Assembly: GCA_016715885.1 (NCBI GenBank)
Contig: JADJXL010000017.1
Coordinates: 124,001 to 188,000 of the forward strand
Length of the DNA stretch: 64,000 bases
From: Polyangiaceae bacterium
GTDB lineage: Bacteria; Myxococcota_A; Polyangia; Polyangiales; Polyangiaceae
Direction of reading: 5' to 3'
Shown here piece by piece: positions 25,800 through 36,078 of the stretch. The position numbers were made by a program, and so were the translations under genes. The notes beneath the pieces were generated by a model that was not told where the DNA came from, searched no databases, and worked only from the letters and a program-made list of their open reading frames with translations. Positions within the stretch are counted from its first letter, which is position 1. Each line of letters opens with the position of its first letter.

Positions 25800-27458
25800 A
25801 TGTATTCTCGGCTCATGCGACATCGGTTCGCGCCCATCCTTCTATCCTTCGTGGCGCTTGCAAGCTGCGTGGGTGTCATCGGCGATCAGGAACAAGGGAA
25901 CACATACAGCTCCACGGGAGCTCTCTTCGTACCTGCCGAAGCCACGCTTCATCGCTTGACGCGCCCGCAACTGCAAAACGCGTGGCTCGACCTTTTCGGC
26001 GAACCCCTCGTGGCTCCGGCCGATCTTCCCGCAGACGATGTGCTCTACAACTTTTCGTCCATCTCGGCTGCGCGCAGCACCATTTCGCCTGTCGACGCCG
26101 AGAAGTACGAGAATGCAACCTACGCGGTGCTCGATCAGGTGTTTGCCAGCGCCGCGCGCCGCGATGCGCTCGTCGGATGCCCCGCCGGCGTCGTCGATGA
26201 TCCTTGCGTGCGCCAATTCATTACCGCATTTACCTCGCGCGCCTGGCGAAGACCCGTCGCGAATGCCGAAGTCGATACGCTTCATGCGCTTGCCAAGGAC
26301 ATTGCCGGGCAGCTCGGCGACGGCTCGCACGGCATCAAGTACATGCTCGCCGCGGTATTGCAATCGCCGCATTTCCTTTTCCGCGTCGACATTGGCGAAA
26401 TGGGCCCCGATACGTACCGGTATTCGAGCTGGGAGATGGCCAGCCGGTTGTCCTTTCTTTTGCATGACGCCCCACCCGATGAAGCGCTACGAACGGCAGC
26501 GCAGAATGGCGAATTGACGTCGCCCGAAGGCATTCGCGCGCATGCCCAGCGGCTTTTGGACGATCCAAGGGCCCGCGCGACGCTCGTTCGGTTTTTCCGC
26601 GACTTCATGAGCCTCTCCAAGCTCGATCACCTCGACAAACTGCCCGACAAGTTCCCGCAGCTTTCGGCCACGCTCGGTCCTTCCATGCGCATGCAGATGG
26701 AACGGATGTTCGAGCAGAACGTATTCGAGCGCCAGGGGGATTTCCGCGAGCTTTTTACGACGCGCGATACCTACGTCAACGAGGACCTTGCGCGCATTTA
26801 CGGAATGGATGGCATCACGGGCCTCGAATGGGTCCCCGTCACTTTGCCCGACGATGGACGTCGCCCCGGCATTTTGACGACGCCCGGCTTTTTGGCATTG
26901 AATGCCCACAAGAGCCAAACGTCGCCCACGCATCGCGGGCGATTCATCCGCGTCAATCTGTTTTGCCAGGACATACCTCCGCCTCCACCTGGAATCAATA
27001 CGACGCTACCCGAGCCTGATCCGGGCGCACCGACGACGTTGCGTGTAAGGCTCGACGAACATCGCACGAATCCGCAATGCGCTGGATGCCACGAACGAAT
27101 GGATCCCATCGGTTTCGCATTCGAATCGTACGACGCGATTGGTGTTCATCGCGAAGTCGACGAAAATGGCCTCGCCATTGATACCAAGACCGTCGTGGAA
27201 GAAACCCATCTCGATGGCGCCCATGACATGGCGGCGCTCGTTGCATCGCTGCCGAACGTGGGCGCATGCATTGCGCGAAGGTTTTACGAGCATGCTGGGG
27301 CGCACTTGGCGGGCAGCACCGACGAAGCTGCCGTCGAATCGCTCGTGGATGATTTCGTCGCGGGTGATTATTCATTCAAGCAGCTCGTCTTGGCGCTCGT
27401 CACGAACGAGGGGTATCGCCTCGCCAGCCCTGCTTCGACGAAAGAGGTGCAGCCGTGA
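25800..27458 (+). CDS. DUF1592/DUF1588/DUF1585 family protein
   Basis: A 552-residue protein with an N-terminal signal (MRHRFAPILLSFVALASC, lipoprotein-like; ATG 25815 is an alternative start). Domains follow in the usual order: DUF1587 (HRLTRPQLQNAWLDLFG), DUF1595 (FTSRAWRRPV), DUF1592 (WEMASRLSFLL), DUF1588 (RRPGILTTPGFLALNAH...TSPTHRGRF) and DUF1585 near the C-terminus. It contains the c-type-heme-like motif CAGCHERMDPIGF. The family is abundant in planctomycetes and myxobacteria and nearly always precedes a DUF1552 gene, as here (GTGA overlap). It is thought to act as a secreted redox or degradative pair; substrate unknown. Confidence 0.9.
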   Translation: MYSRLMRHRFAPILLSFVALASCVGVIGDQEQGNTYSSTGALFVPAEATLHRLTRPQLQNAWLDLFGEPLVAPADLPADDVLYNFSSISAARSTISPVDAEKYENATYAVLDQVFASAARRDALVGCPAGVVDDPCVRQFITAFTSRAWRRPVANAEVDTLHALAKDIAGQLGDGSHGIKYMLAAVLQSPHFLFRVDIGEMGPDTYRYSSWEMASRLSFLLHDAPPDEALRTAAQNGELTSPEGIRAHAQRLLDDPRARATLVRFFRDFMSLSKLDHLDKLPDKFPQLSATLGPSMRMQMERMFEQNVFERQGDFRELFTTRDTYVNEDLARIYGMDGITGLEWVPVTLPDDGRRPGILTTPGFLALNAHKSQTSPTHRGRFIRVNLFCQDIPPPPPGINTTLPEPDPGAPTTLRVRLDEHRTNPQCAGCHERMDPIGFAFESYDAIGVHREVDENGLAIDTKTVVEETHLDGAHDMAALVASLPNVGACIARRFYEHAGAHLAGSTDEAAVESLVDDFVAGDYSFKQLVLALVTNEGYRLASPASTKEVQP

Positions 27459-28810
27459 AAAGTCGTATTCGTCCTTCGCGCCGCATGTTTTTGCGCGGGG
27501 TGCTCGGCGGCGCTGCCGTCGCCGTGGGGTTGCCCTTATTCGACTTCATGTTGAACGACAATGGCGATGCGCTCGCCAGCGGTGATGAAATCCCGACGCG
27601 TTTCGGCCTGTGGTTTTTTGGCAATGGCGTGCACCTCCCCACGTGGACGCCGCCGAATGTCGGCCCGGATTGGAACGTTCCGCCGGATTATGCGCTCGCT
27701 GCGCTTCTGCCGCTCAAGGAATACGTCAGCGTCATCAGTGGATTGTCCGTCAAAACCCCGCGTCATCCGCATCATTCCGGCATGAGCGCCGTGTGTTCGG
27801 GTGGACCTCATTTGAAGATCGACGACGTGCGCGATACCATCGTTTCGACGATGAAGTATCCGAGCATCGATCAGGTCGCGGCGCAATATTACCAATCGCT
27901 CGCGCCGAGCCCATACAAATCGCTGGAAGCCGCGGTGACTCGTTTTCGAGGCACCGACGAAGGAACGTCGTTTCAGCATTTGTCGCACAATGGCAGTTCG
28001 GCCGGAGAAACCAACGTCAACCCATCCGAGGAATCACCGCACGCATTTTTCGCGCGCATTTTTAATACGGAAACGGCCGGGCCGCTCGTTGCCAAAGCCC
28101 GCTCCAGCGTGCTCGATGCCGTGGGTGGTCAAATCAAAACATTGCAAGGCAAGCTCGGCAGCAAGGACAAACAGCGCCTCGAACAACACTTGACGAGCAT
28201 TTCGGAAATTCAATCCAGGTTGACCATTCCGACGGCGCAATGCACCAAGCCTGCGGATCCGGGGGAATTCCCCGACATTGCATCGAACGAGCAGATCACC
28301 GAGAAAAACAAGGCCATGAGCGACCTCATGACGCTCGCGCTCACATGTGGCCTCACGAGGTCATTTTCGATCATGTATTCGACATGCGGTTCGGGCGCCG
28401 TGTTTTGGATGGTTGGAGCGACCGACGGGCAGCATTACATGAATCACACCGAACCTGCGCCGTACACGAAGCAGCAGGAGGCCATGCGGTTTACGATGAA
28501 ACAATTGGCCTACTTCTTGGAAACGCTCAAGAACACGCCCGAAGGCGCGGGCAATTTGCTCGACCATTGCTCCATCTTCGTGTCGAGCGAACACGCCGAA
28601 GGTTGGAGCCACGAGCAGGACGACATGCCCATGCTCGTTTGCGGCAAAGGCGGCGGCCGATTAAAGGGTAACGTCCATGCGCGGCTCGTGGGTGCCAACG
28701 TCAGTATGGGGCCCTTCACGGCATTGCGCGGCGCGGGCCTTCCGCTCAACACATTCGGGCACGAAGAAGGTCACGTGACGAGCCCGGTTACCGAGCTTCT
28801 GACGGGATGA
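27455..28810 (+). CDS. DUF1552 domain protein with Tat signal
   Basis: A 451-residue protein that starts with GTG overlapping the previous stop (GTGA). The N-terminus has a twin-arginine-like signal (PSRRMFLRGVLGGAAVAVGLPLFD), so it is exported folded. The body is the alkaline-phosphatase-like DUF1552 fold: RFGLWFFGNGVHLPTWTP, then HHSGMSAVCSG, a long helical middle, and FVSSEHAEGWSHEQDDMPMLV near the C-terminus with the metal-type His residues. It is the standard partner of the DUF1592 protein. Confidence 0.9.
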   Translation: MKSRIRPSRRMFLRGVLGGAAVAVGLPLFDFMLNDNGDALASGDEIPTRFGLWFFGNGVHLPTWTPPNVGPDWNVPPDYALAALLPLKEYVSVISGLSVKTPRHPHHSGMSAVCSGGPHLKIDDVRDTIVSTMKYPSIDQVAAQYYQSLAPSPYKSLEAAVTRFRGTDEGTSFQHLSHNGSSAGETNVNPSEESPHAFFARIFNTETAGPLVAKARSSVLDAVGGQIKTLQGKLGSKDKQRLEQHLTSISEIQSRLTIPTAQCTKPADPGEFPDIASNEQITEKNKAMSDLMTLALTCGLTRSFSIMYSTCGSGAVFWMVGATDGQHYMNHTEPAPYTKQQEAMRFTMKQLAYFLETLKNTPEGAGNLLDHCSIFVSSEHAEGWSHEQDDMPMLVCGKGGGRLKGNVHARLVGANVSMGPFTALRGAGLPLNTFGHEEGHVTSPVTELLTG

Positions 28811-28942
28811 CCGCGTCCTCCGCGTAGAAGCCGGCAAGGACGATAAGCTGCGCTCGGCCGCGAAATTGTCGAAAATCGTGGACACGCATGTCCGTGTCGG
28901 GCTACGGTCGCCCACTTCGAGCATTTCTCGGGAGGGCAGCTC

Positions 28943-30775
28943 ATGTCCAGTGTGCGGACCGTCGATTTCAATGCATTACCTCAACACATACGCGAAAGAC
29001 TCGTCGCGTCTTTCAAGAAAACCGGATGGCCGCAGCCCATCCTTTCGGACACCCCGTCCTTTGGTTGCGCCGCTTTTGGCTGGGGATTTCTGGCGCTCAT
29101 GGGGATCACCACCAGTTTGGGCGCGCTTCTTTCTGGTTTTGGCGATCGCCGCCAAGGTCCGGCCGCCATTCTCGCCCATGGATTGGGTGCCGCCCTCGTC
29201 ATCGTCTCCGTCCTCATGATCGTCCGCGGCGTGCTCCTTCGCCGATCATTGCCGTTTCCGCCCGGCAGATACATGCTCCCGCTCGATTTCATCGTTGCGA
29301 CCGAGCGAATGCTCAAAATCATTCCGATGTCGTCGCTCGTCAATTTTCAGGGCGTCCATCAGCATACCAACGGAGCGTATACCGGCACGACGTTGACCTT
29401 CACGTTCGAAGGCAACATCAGCGAAAGCATCACGGTCCAGGGCAAACACATTGCCGAGCAAGCCATGGGCATGCTGCAGCAATCGCAAGCGGAGGTTCGC
29501 GCGGCCGCGCAAGCGCGCGACGCAACCGTCCTTCAGCGTTTGGATCCTTTTTTCGAGATCCGAATGAATGAAGCGTGGAACCAGCTCGCGCCTCAATCCA
29601 ATGAAGTCCCCGCCCCGTCTGCTCGATCGCTCCCGGGTTTCTTGTCGAGCAAGGCCGTTTGGGGCATTGCATTCGCTGCCATCCCGTTCATCGGCGTGCC
29701 CCTTTGGGGCGTATGGAACATCGTCAGTGACGAGGTCATGTTTTCCAAGGCCAAGACGAAAGACAGCGTCTACGGATACGAGGGTTACCTCTATACGGGC
29801 AAGCGCCACGAAAACGAAGTTCGTACGGATCTATTGCCCAAGGCCGCATTCAAAGAAGCGAAGAAAAAGGGCACGGTCACGGCACTTCGCGACGTATTGA
29901 AAAAGTATCCGGCCAGTGTCGTCGACGCGGATACGCGCAAAGAAATCCACAACGTCTTCGAGAAAACGAGAAAAGACTTCCACGAGCAGGCGTCCACGAA
30001 CGATGCGCGCCTATTGCCCTTCATGGACAAACTCATCGACCATCTCGAAAAGAACGAAGCCAACAAGGTCGAAGTGCGATTTCATAGTCCTTCGTCCGCG
30101 TCGCTCGAAGCCGTCGATTCGCTGCTCAAAAAACGCGCCGGTGATCCTTTCGGCGATGGCAACGTCATTCCCGTCGCGCCGCATTTCAGCGACGCCGATT
30201 GCATCGCTCGCGAATCCGTCATCGTCAATCGCCTTGGAGATGGTTTTGCCGCCATCTTCCCCGCCGACATCATGACTTTGTCCAATGGCGTGCGCATTGC
30301 GGAAAAAGGCGTGGAAGAGCCGCTCCTTTTGGGTTCGGCCGCGAAAACGAAAAAACCTACGGATAAAAAGGAACCGGAAAAACCCAAGGTCGACATGACG
30401 GGCCTCACGGTTCCTACGATCGACATTCGATATCGTGTCGGCTGGGCAGGCGACATTTATAGCGAATCGAAGGGCACGCGAAAATTCGTCGGGATCGTGG
30501 TGCACTTCCAGGTCGCCATGGTCGTTCCTGGCGAAACAGACGTCTTTGATTTCGAGCTCGAAGTCATGCCCCCGGAGACGTTCACGGTGAATTATCAGTC
30601 CTATGGAGGGCTGCTCGGTGCCGGCAATGACGGCGGGCCTTCCGAAGGTCGAGTGTACGACGTCATGGCCGCTCGAGCCTTCGATCAGCTTTCGTCGAAG
30701 CTCCAGACCGTGTTCTTCCAGCCAGGATTCAAGCCCAAGGGCAAGGGTGGTTTGAAGCGAAAAACCAACCTTTGA
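28943..30775 (+). CDS. hypothetical membrane protein
   Basis: A 610-residue protein. Two hydrophobic helices near residues 45-100 (FGWGFLALMGITTSLGALL and LGAALVIVSVLMIVRGVLL) form a hairpin. A beta-rich domain follows (NGAYTGTTLTFTFEGNISES), then a third hydrophobic segment around 235-255 (VWGIAFAAIPFIGVPLWG). Residues 280 onward are soluble: a Lys/Glu-rich helical region, then a C-terminal beta domain. No catalytic motif or known family is recognised. It stands alone, with 132 bp upstream and a convergent antiporter gene downstream. Confidence 0.65.
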   Translation: MSSVRTVDFNALPQHIRERLVASFKKTGWPQPILSDTPSFGCAAFGWGFLALMGITTSLGALLSGFGDRRQGPAAILAHGLGAALVIVSVLMIVRGVLLRRSLPFPPGRYMLPLDFIVATERMLKIIPMSSLVNFQGVHQHTNGAYTGTTLTFTFEGNISESITVQGKHIAEQAMGMLQQSQAEVRAAAQARDATVLQRLDPFFEIRMNEAWNQLAPQSNEVPAPSARSLPGFLSSKAVWGIAFAAIPFIGVPLWGVWNIVSDEVMFSKAKTKDSVYGYEGYLYTGKRHENEVRTDLLPKAAFKEAKKKGTVTALRDVLKKYPASVVDADTRKEIHNVFEKTRKDFHEQASTNDARLLPFMDKLIDHLEKNEANKVEVRFHSPSSASLEAVDSLLKKRAGDPFGDGNVIPVAPHFSDADCIARESVIVNRLGDGFAAIFPADIMTLSNGVRIAEKGVEEPLLLGSAAKTKKPTDKKEPEKPKVDMTGLTVPTIDIRYRVGWAGDIYSESKGTRKFVGIVVHFQVAMVVPGETDVFDFELEVMPPETFTVNYQSYGGLLGAGNDGGPSEGRVYDVMAARAFDQLSSKLQTVFFQPGFKPKGKGGLKRKTNL

Positions 30776-30801
30776 AAATACGCTTCGGCGCCGTCCCCCT
30801 G

Positions 30802-32424
30802 CTATTGCGGAGCCGATTCACTCGTTTCGACCGTCGCTTCCGCCGGCTTCGCCTCCCCACCTTCGGTATCCGCGTGTTCCTCGAGCAGGTCGATTTCCGT
30901 ATCGACTGCGACGATGAGCTGACTTGCCACGTCGCTGCTGATGTTTCCGGTGTGCGCCGCATGCGTGAGCGCCGCACGCTCAGCCGCGAGAAGACGCCGC
31001 TTCGCCGCTCGATCCTGCTGCTCGCGTAATTCCGCGGCGCTCAGATGCAAGTCGCGGAGAGCCAATTCTGCGTTTTGCGCACGCGCATTGTATTCTTTCT
31101 CGATATCGTCCAATACCCCAGCCGGAAATGCCCGCTCCTTGCGCATTTGCTCAATTTCCGCGAGCGCCGCGCTGAGGCTCAGCAAACGGCCGTGATCCGT
31201 CTGATATTGCTGCTCGATTTCGCTTTGCACACCAGCTATCTTCAACCACTTGAGCAGCGGGCCCATGGTCAGCCCTTGCGCCAAAATGGATAGGATGACC
31301 ACCCCGAACGTCATGTTCACGAGCAATTCGCGATGATGGAAACCCGTTTCGATACCGAGCACGAGCACCATGGACAATGCGCCACGCAAACCCGACCACG
31401 TTGTGACTGCCGACCATGCCCAGGGAATTCGGCCTCGCGTGGGCCGAAGGATGAGCGACACGCCGTAAACGACGAAGGCTCGCGCGAGGATCACCACGAC
31501 GAATGCCGTGACGATGGGCTTCCACGTCGCCAAAAGCGAAGTCAGCTCGACCTCGAATCCAATCAGCAAAAATACGATGGAATTCAACGCGAATGCGAGG
31601 TATTCCCAGAACGTCTCGACGGCAATGCGCGTCGTCGGCGTCATGCCCACGTGAGCGGCGTAATTGCCGCACAGCATGCCCGCAACGACCGTCGCCATCA
31701 CGCCTGACGTGTGGAATCGTTCTGCTATGACAAACGATCCGTACGCCGCGATCATCGTCACCGTGAGCTCGATCATCGCCTCGTCGATGCGCCGAATCAC
31801 CTGACTTGCTGCAAACCCCACGAGCGCCCCGACGAGCAGTCCACCTCCGGCGACGCGTACGAATTCGAGCGACGCGGCCGATACCGTGAATTCGCCGCCC
31901 TTCGCAACCCCGAGAACGATGGTAAAAAGCACGACCGCCGCGCCGTCATTGAGCAAACTTTCGCCTTCGATGAGCACTGCGAGGCGTTTGGGCGCGCCGA
32001 GCGACTTGAAAATGCCGACGACGGCAATGGGATCGGTGGAGACGATGATCGCACCGAAGATCAATCCATCGATTGCCGTGAAATCATTGACGAAGTGGAG
32101 CGCATTCGCGACGGGAACCAGAATCAACGCGATGAGCACGACGGCGATGGCGACGCCGGGAATCGCCATTGCGATGATCGGGAAGCGTTCCTTCCAAAAC
32201 TTGCGCACGTCCAGGTGAAACGCCGCCTCGAAAATGAGGCCCGGAAGAATGACCGCAAAGAGAAAATCTTTCGTCAGGTGCGGTGGCTCGAATGCGTGTG
32301 CGCCCCCGAGCACGAGCCCTGCGATCACGAGCGCGACGGTATAAGGAATTTTTAGATGACGTGTCGCGATCGCGACGGCGGTAGCAACGCTGAAAAGCAA
32401 TACGAATACGAACTCGAAATGCAT
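30802..32424 (-). CDS. CPA1-family Na+/H+ (cation:proton) antiporter
   Basis: A 540-residue protein starting MHFEFVFVLLFSVATAVA. About twelve membrane helices fill the first ~410 residues. The CPA1 signature STDPIAVVGIFKSLG is present near residue 130, and EGESLLNDGAAVVLF a short way after it carries the ion-binding acidic residue. A C-terminal cytoplasmic tail of ~130 residues is a charged coiled coil (EIEQMRKERAF, RDLHLSAAELREQQDRAAKRR) and ends in an acidic stretch, probably regulatory. It exchanges Na+ or K+ for protons at the inner membrane. It is the second antiporter in the window but from a different family than the Kef-type one. Confidence 0.9.
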   Translation of the reverse strand: MHFEFVFVLLFSVATAVAIATRHLKIPYTVALVIAGLVLGGAHAFEPPHLTKDFLFAVILPGLIFEAAFHLDVRKFWKERFPIIAMAIPGVAIAVVLIALILVPVANALHFVNDFTAIDGLIFGAIIVSTDPIAVVGIFKSLGAPKRLAVLIEGESLLNDGAAVVLFTIVLGVAKGGEFTVSAASLEFVRVAGGGLLVGALVGFAASQVIRRIDEAMIELTVTMIAAYGSFVIAERFHTSGVMATVVAGMLCGNYAAHVGMTPTTRIAVETFWEYLAFALNSIVFLLIGFEVELTSLLATWKPIVTAFVVVILARAFVVYGVSLILRPTRGRIPWAWSAVTTWSGLRGALSMVLVLGIETGFHHRELLVNMTFGVVILSILAQGLTMGPLLKWLKIAGVQSEIEQQYQTDHGRLLSLSAALAEIEQMRKERAFPAGVLDDIEKEYNARAQNAELALRDLHLSAAELREQQDRAAKRRLLAAERAALTHAAHTGNISSDVASQLIVAVDTEIDLLEEHADTEGGEAKPAEATVETSESAPQ

Positions 32425-32442
32425 GTTCCTCGACGACCCCGT

Positions 32443-34563
32443 TCAGCTCGATTCCAACACCACCGATGTGCTTCGCCAACCACCCACGTCGCGTGGCGCG
32501 ATTTTCACGCCTCCTCCGCGTGCATCCACCACGCGCACGCCATCGCCAAAAAACGCAATTCCAACGAGCGGCGGCGCATTGCTTTCCTGCTCGAAATAGC
32601 TCCGCCAAACCGGGCCGGATTCACCTGCATGCCGTCGCAACACTCGGCTCGCGGTGACCAGCCACGGCAGTCCTACGGGATCGAATCCCATCGCCACAGG
32701 GCGATCCTTGGCCTCCACGTCTTCAATGGCAACGAGCCCCCGATCGAGCCGCAAAACGAATCCGTCGCCCGCCGCCCACGAAGACCTATCCACGCCCGCC
32801 AATGCAGCGTAAAGCGGCGTTTTGTCCGTGACTCCGGCCGCAAAGACCGACGTTTGCCCGTCGTGACTCATGAAAAGCGCCCGAGCTCGCGTGCCTTTCG
32901 CATTCGCGCCCACCACGAGCACGCCATAAGGCCCGGATGACATGGCGAGCACGCGCCCGCCAAGCGGTAATGGAATCGGTGTCGCCCACGTTTCGCCCGA
33001 TAACGTCCACAATTCCGGAAGACTATCTTCGTCCCCTCGCGTCGCCGCCGTCACGACGCCGAACATGTGGCCATCACCAATCGCTGCTTCAATGTGATTG
33101 GGCCGGTCGGGCACGGGCACCGCAATCAATTGCCCCGGACGCACCAGGCGCACGTGCGATGGTCCCACCAGCGCATAACCCGATGACGGCCCTCGGACGA
33201 CATGCGTGGTCGCTGCAATCACAGCGGCATCCTCGGCAGGCACGGGCACAGGCACGACGCGATCTTCCCACACATGAAACAAATGCCCCCCGAGTCGCGC
33301 CAAACCCCGACCATCCGGTTGAAATGCAATATTTCCCGGCCTGAGCGGCGGCAAAAGCGCCCCGCGCATTTCAATCGGCGCAACGTCCACGATTTGCGCC
33401 AGCGGCTCCAGCGTCAAAAGCGGCTCGCTTGCCAAGCGCGTCGAACAATATGCCGCCCGATCCTCTCGCGCCGCCCGAGCCTTCCAGCGCATGGCCACCT
33501 TTTCGAGCAGCGGAAACAGCCGATTCGCAAATGCCCCGACCGACATGAACCGAGACGGAGCGTCACGCGGAGCAAGTGCCATCGCTGCCGCATCGTCGCG
33601 TAGTCCCTCGGGCAATGCCGGCGAACCACCTTGCATCAGCACGCGATCGATTTCTTCGAGCAGTATCTTGTCGGCAGCAAATCCAGGATGAAGCCGAGCG
33701 GCCGTGAGCAGCGATCGGCGCTCGCCCGTAACCAAAAACCCATTGTCCCACGGACCTCGACACCAATGTTCCCCTCCCAGGACAAACCATATCACTGCGG
33801 CCAGCGCATGCACGTCCGTCCACGGCCCGACGAGCGGGTTTTTCTCTCCGGGACGCGAAAGCCACTGTTCCGTTCCCGCATATTCACGTGTCAAGGCCGC
33901 GATCGTGTACGTGGCGCCATCGACCCGAGATATTCCGCAATCGGCGATCTTGGGCGTTTCATCCCCAATGGGCCCCACCACGAGCACGTTGTCGGGTTTC
34001 AAGTCGCGATGAATGATCCCTTCGTCGTGCAGCGCCATCACCCCTTCGACCATACCGCGACAAAGCCGCAATGCTCGAATGGGGTCCGTGCCTTCCGGCG
34101 CTCGATTCACGCGATCCGCGAGCGACGAGCCATCCAGCCCTCCATCCACGTACTCGAGCGCCAGCCAGGGAAGTTTTACTTGACGCCCGCGCACGTCGAC
34201 CGGCGCTTCCCCGGCCCCGTAAAACCCCACGACAAACTCGGTCGGCGGCACCCGCCCCATGATCCGCCCGAGCGCCGTTGCTTCGCGCTGCGCAAGTTGC
34301 CCCGCCAAAATGCCCTCTTGCGCCAAATCCGTCACCATCGCCGGCTTCATCATCTTCACCGCGATTCGGCCCGGACAATGCGGCGACAAAGCCTGCGACC
34401 AGCGCGCTGCGTCGACTTCGGCCAGAAACACCGTCGACATCCCGCCCACGCCGAGGAGCTGCGTCAAACGCGCTCCCGTCAGGCTCCCGCTCGCATCCGT
34501 CAGCGCAGGCGTACCTCGCGCAAGGTCACGAAGATCGGCGTCGAACGAACGCAAGAAGGGCAT
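32443..34563 (-). CDS. atypical Ser/Thr protein kinase with C-terminal propeller-like domain
   Basis: A 706-residue protein from the ATG at 34563 (MPFLRSFDADLRD). Kinase domain about residues 30-360: Gly-rich loop LGVGGMSTVF, VKMMKP lysine, HRDLKPDNV catalytic loop. The magnesium motif is DCG rather than DFG, and the APE motif is absent (LSRPGEK in its place). The Asp and Lys needed for catalysis are kept, so activity is possible but unusual. Residues 370-706 are a beta-rich, repeat-like region without a transmembrane segment, probably a propeller used for sensing or docking. It sits 18 bp from the antiporter gene on the same strand and may be cotranscribed with it. Confidence 0.85.
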   Translation of the reverse strand: MPFLRSFDADLRDLARGTPALTDASGSLTGARLTQLLGVGGMSTVFLAEVDAARWSQALSPHCPGRIAVKMMKPAMVTDLAQEGILAGQLAQREATALGRIMGRVPPTEFVVGFYGAGEAPVDVRGRQVKLPWLALEYVDGGLDGSSLADRVNRAPEGTDPIRALRLCRGMVEGVMALHDEGIIHRDLKPDNVLVVGPIGDETPKIADCGISRVDGATYTIAALTREYAGTEQWLSRPGEKNPLVGPWTDVHALAAVIWFVLGGEHWCRGPWDNGFLVTGERRSLLTAARLHPGFAADKILLEEIDRVLMQGGSPALPEGLRDDAAAMALAPRDAPSRFMSVGAFANRLFPLLEKVAMRWKARAAREDRAAYCSTRLASEPLLTLEPLAQIVDVAPIEMRGALLPPLRPGNIAFQPDGRGLARLGGHLFHVWEDRVVPVPVPAEDAAVIAATTHVVRGPSSGYALVGPSHVRLVRPGQLIAVPVPDRPNHIEAAIGDGHMFGVVTAATRGDEDSLPELWTLSGETWATPIPLPLGGRVLAMSSGPYGVLVVGANAKGTRARALFMSHDGQTSVFAAGVTDKTPLYAALAGVDRSSWAAGDGFVLRLDRGLVAIEDVEAKDRPVAMGFDPVGLPWLVTASRVLRRHAGESGPVWRSYFEQESNAPPLVGIAFFGDGVRVVDARGGGVKIAPRDVGGWRSTSVVLESS

Positions 34564-34926
34564 CCTCGGAATTCTCGCTCGAGATGGTAAACGGACCACG
34601 ACCGCACGTAAAGCGGACAAACGCATCTTGGGCGTCCGCGATTCGCCTAGCTTTTGTGCGGAGTCGAAATCTTGCGAACCCCCTTGACATTCTCCAGAAG
34701 GCGCCCCCTGCGACACTCCGCGCCGGGCTGCGCCGTCGAAAGACGAGTGCACACATCAGGAAACGCATCGCACGAGCTTGTTGTTCGAACCGTTGATACG
34801 GCGTGGGGCGGCGAGCAGTGATCTCATGCGCTCCGCTGCTAGGACAAACAATGCCCGATCTACGTGCAGTTTTACCTCGACGATGGAGGCGAACCGGGCT
34901 CATCCTGCCCGCCGGAGGGTTTTGTT
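34564..34926. other. intergenic region between divergent kinase and SpvB-like genes
   Basis: No gene is visible. A TTGACA hexamer lies at 34684-34689 on the plus strand, but no matching -10 box sits at the right distance, so it is not called a promoter. This stretch should carry the promoters of both divergent genes. Confidence 0.5.
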
Positions 34927-36054
34927 ATGAGCACCGTTTCACGTGCGGGCTTTGTTGTATTGGCGGCACTTGCGTCCTTTTCATGTGGTAGCGACGAAGG
35001 ACCTCCTGGCATTGGCGGCGCAGGCATTCCGCTGCCCAATGATGAAGGGCCCACCCCATCGCTCGTTTGCCCATCGTATGCGGGTGACCATGCATTCCCC
35101 GAAATGGCGGCGCTCGATATGGCGAATGCGTCGAACATTGGAGCGATCGATGGCGCATTTTCCGTAACGCCCACGGGCAGCGCGCAGGTTTCGATTCGAT
35201 TGACCCTCCCGCCGTCTCGCTGGGCTCCAGTGCTCGGTATCGCTTACGATAGTCATGCGTCGAGCGGCATTCTTGGCAAGGGATTTGTCTTGTCGGGGCT
35301 GTCTTCCGTTCATCGCTGCGGATCCAATCTTGCGCAGGACGGCACGATTCGAGGCGTCCAGCTAAATGCAGACGATCACTTCTGTATCAATGGTGCAAGG
35401 CTCGTTCAAATCAGCGAAGGCAAGGATTCCATTGGCACGTTTGCCGAATATCGAACAGCCATTGATTCGCATACCAAGATTCTCGGCTATGGTGCACCAT
35501 CTGCTACCGGCTTCGACCCGACGTATTTCGTTGCGTATTTGTCGAATGGAAACATCGTGCATTATGGCAAGAGCACCAACGCTCGTCTTCGATGGTGTGG
35601 CGGCGTCACACGCGCGTGGAGCAAGGAGCTGGAAATCGACCGGCGAGGCAACACGATTCGGTATGCGTATTTCGCGGACAACGGCGCTACGAAGGATGCG
35701 ACGACGCGCGAGCAAGTCATTCAAGAAATCCGCTACACCGGGTTCATCGATGCAAACGGCACGGAGACGCTCGGCAATGCGAGCGTCGAGTTTCATTACG
35801 ATGACGACGATCGATACGGAAAGCTCTTTTACGAGGGTGAAGAGGTTTCTCGAAGGATGCGCCTCGTCAGGATCGACATGCGCAAAACTGGCGAGCTCGT
35901 CCGGTCCAACCGATTTACGTACGAGGACGACACGGCAACGAACGAAGCGTTGCTCGTAAAGGTCGACGAATGCGCACACGTGCCTCGCTTCGTGTACGAC
36001 CGGAGCGGAAATGCCAGCAAAGACGGCGCGAACCACCGTTCGCATTCGTGTTGA
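34927..36054 (+). pseudogene. SpvB/TcaC-like N-terminal fragment of a decayed RHS gene
   Basis: The 375-residue frame starts at the ATG 34927 with a lipoprotein signal (MSTVSRAGFVVLAALASFSC). The SpvB-type N-terminal domain follows: AFSVTPTGSAQVSIRLTLPP, ILGKGFVLSGLSSVHRC, FAEYRTAIDSHTKILGYG and WSKELEIDRRGNTIRYAY. In intact homologues this domain continues into FG-GAP and RHS repeats over many hundreds of residues. Here it stops after a short unrelated tail near 35975-36054, just before the AHH lipoprotein gene. RHS sequence resumes only at 38104, so this is the 5' part of an interrupted gene. It may still yield a truncated lipoprotein. Confidence 0.75.
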
Positions 36055-36078
36055 CACGCCTGTGTTCGATCGTCGACC

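Noticed and set aside
34684..34689. A perfect TTGACA -35 hexamer upstream of the SpvB-like gene
   Set aside because: No -10 box at 16-18 bp; one hexamer alone is expected by chance.
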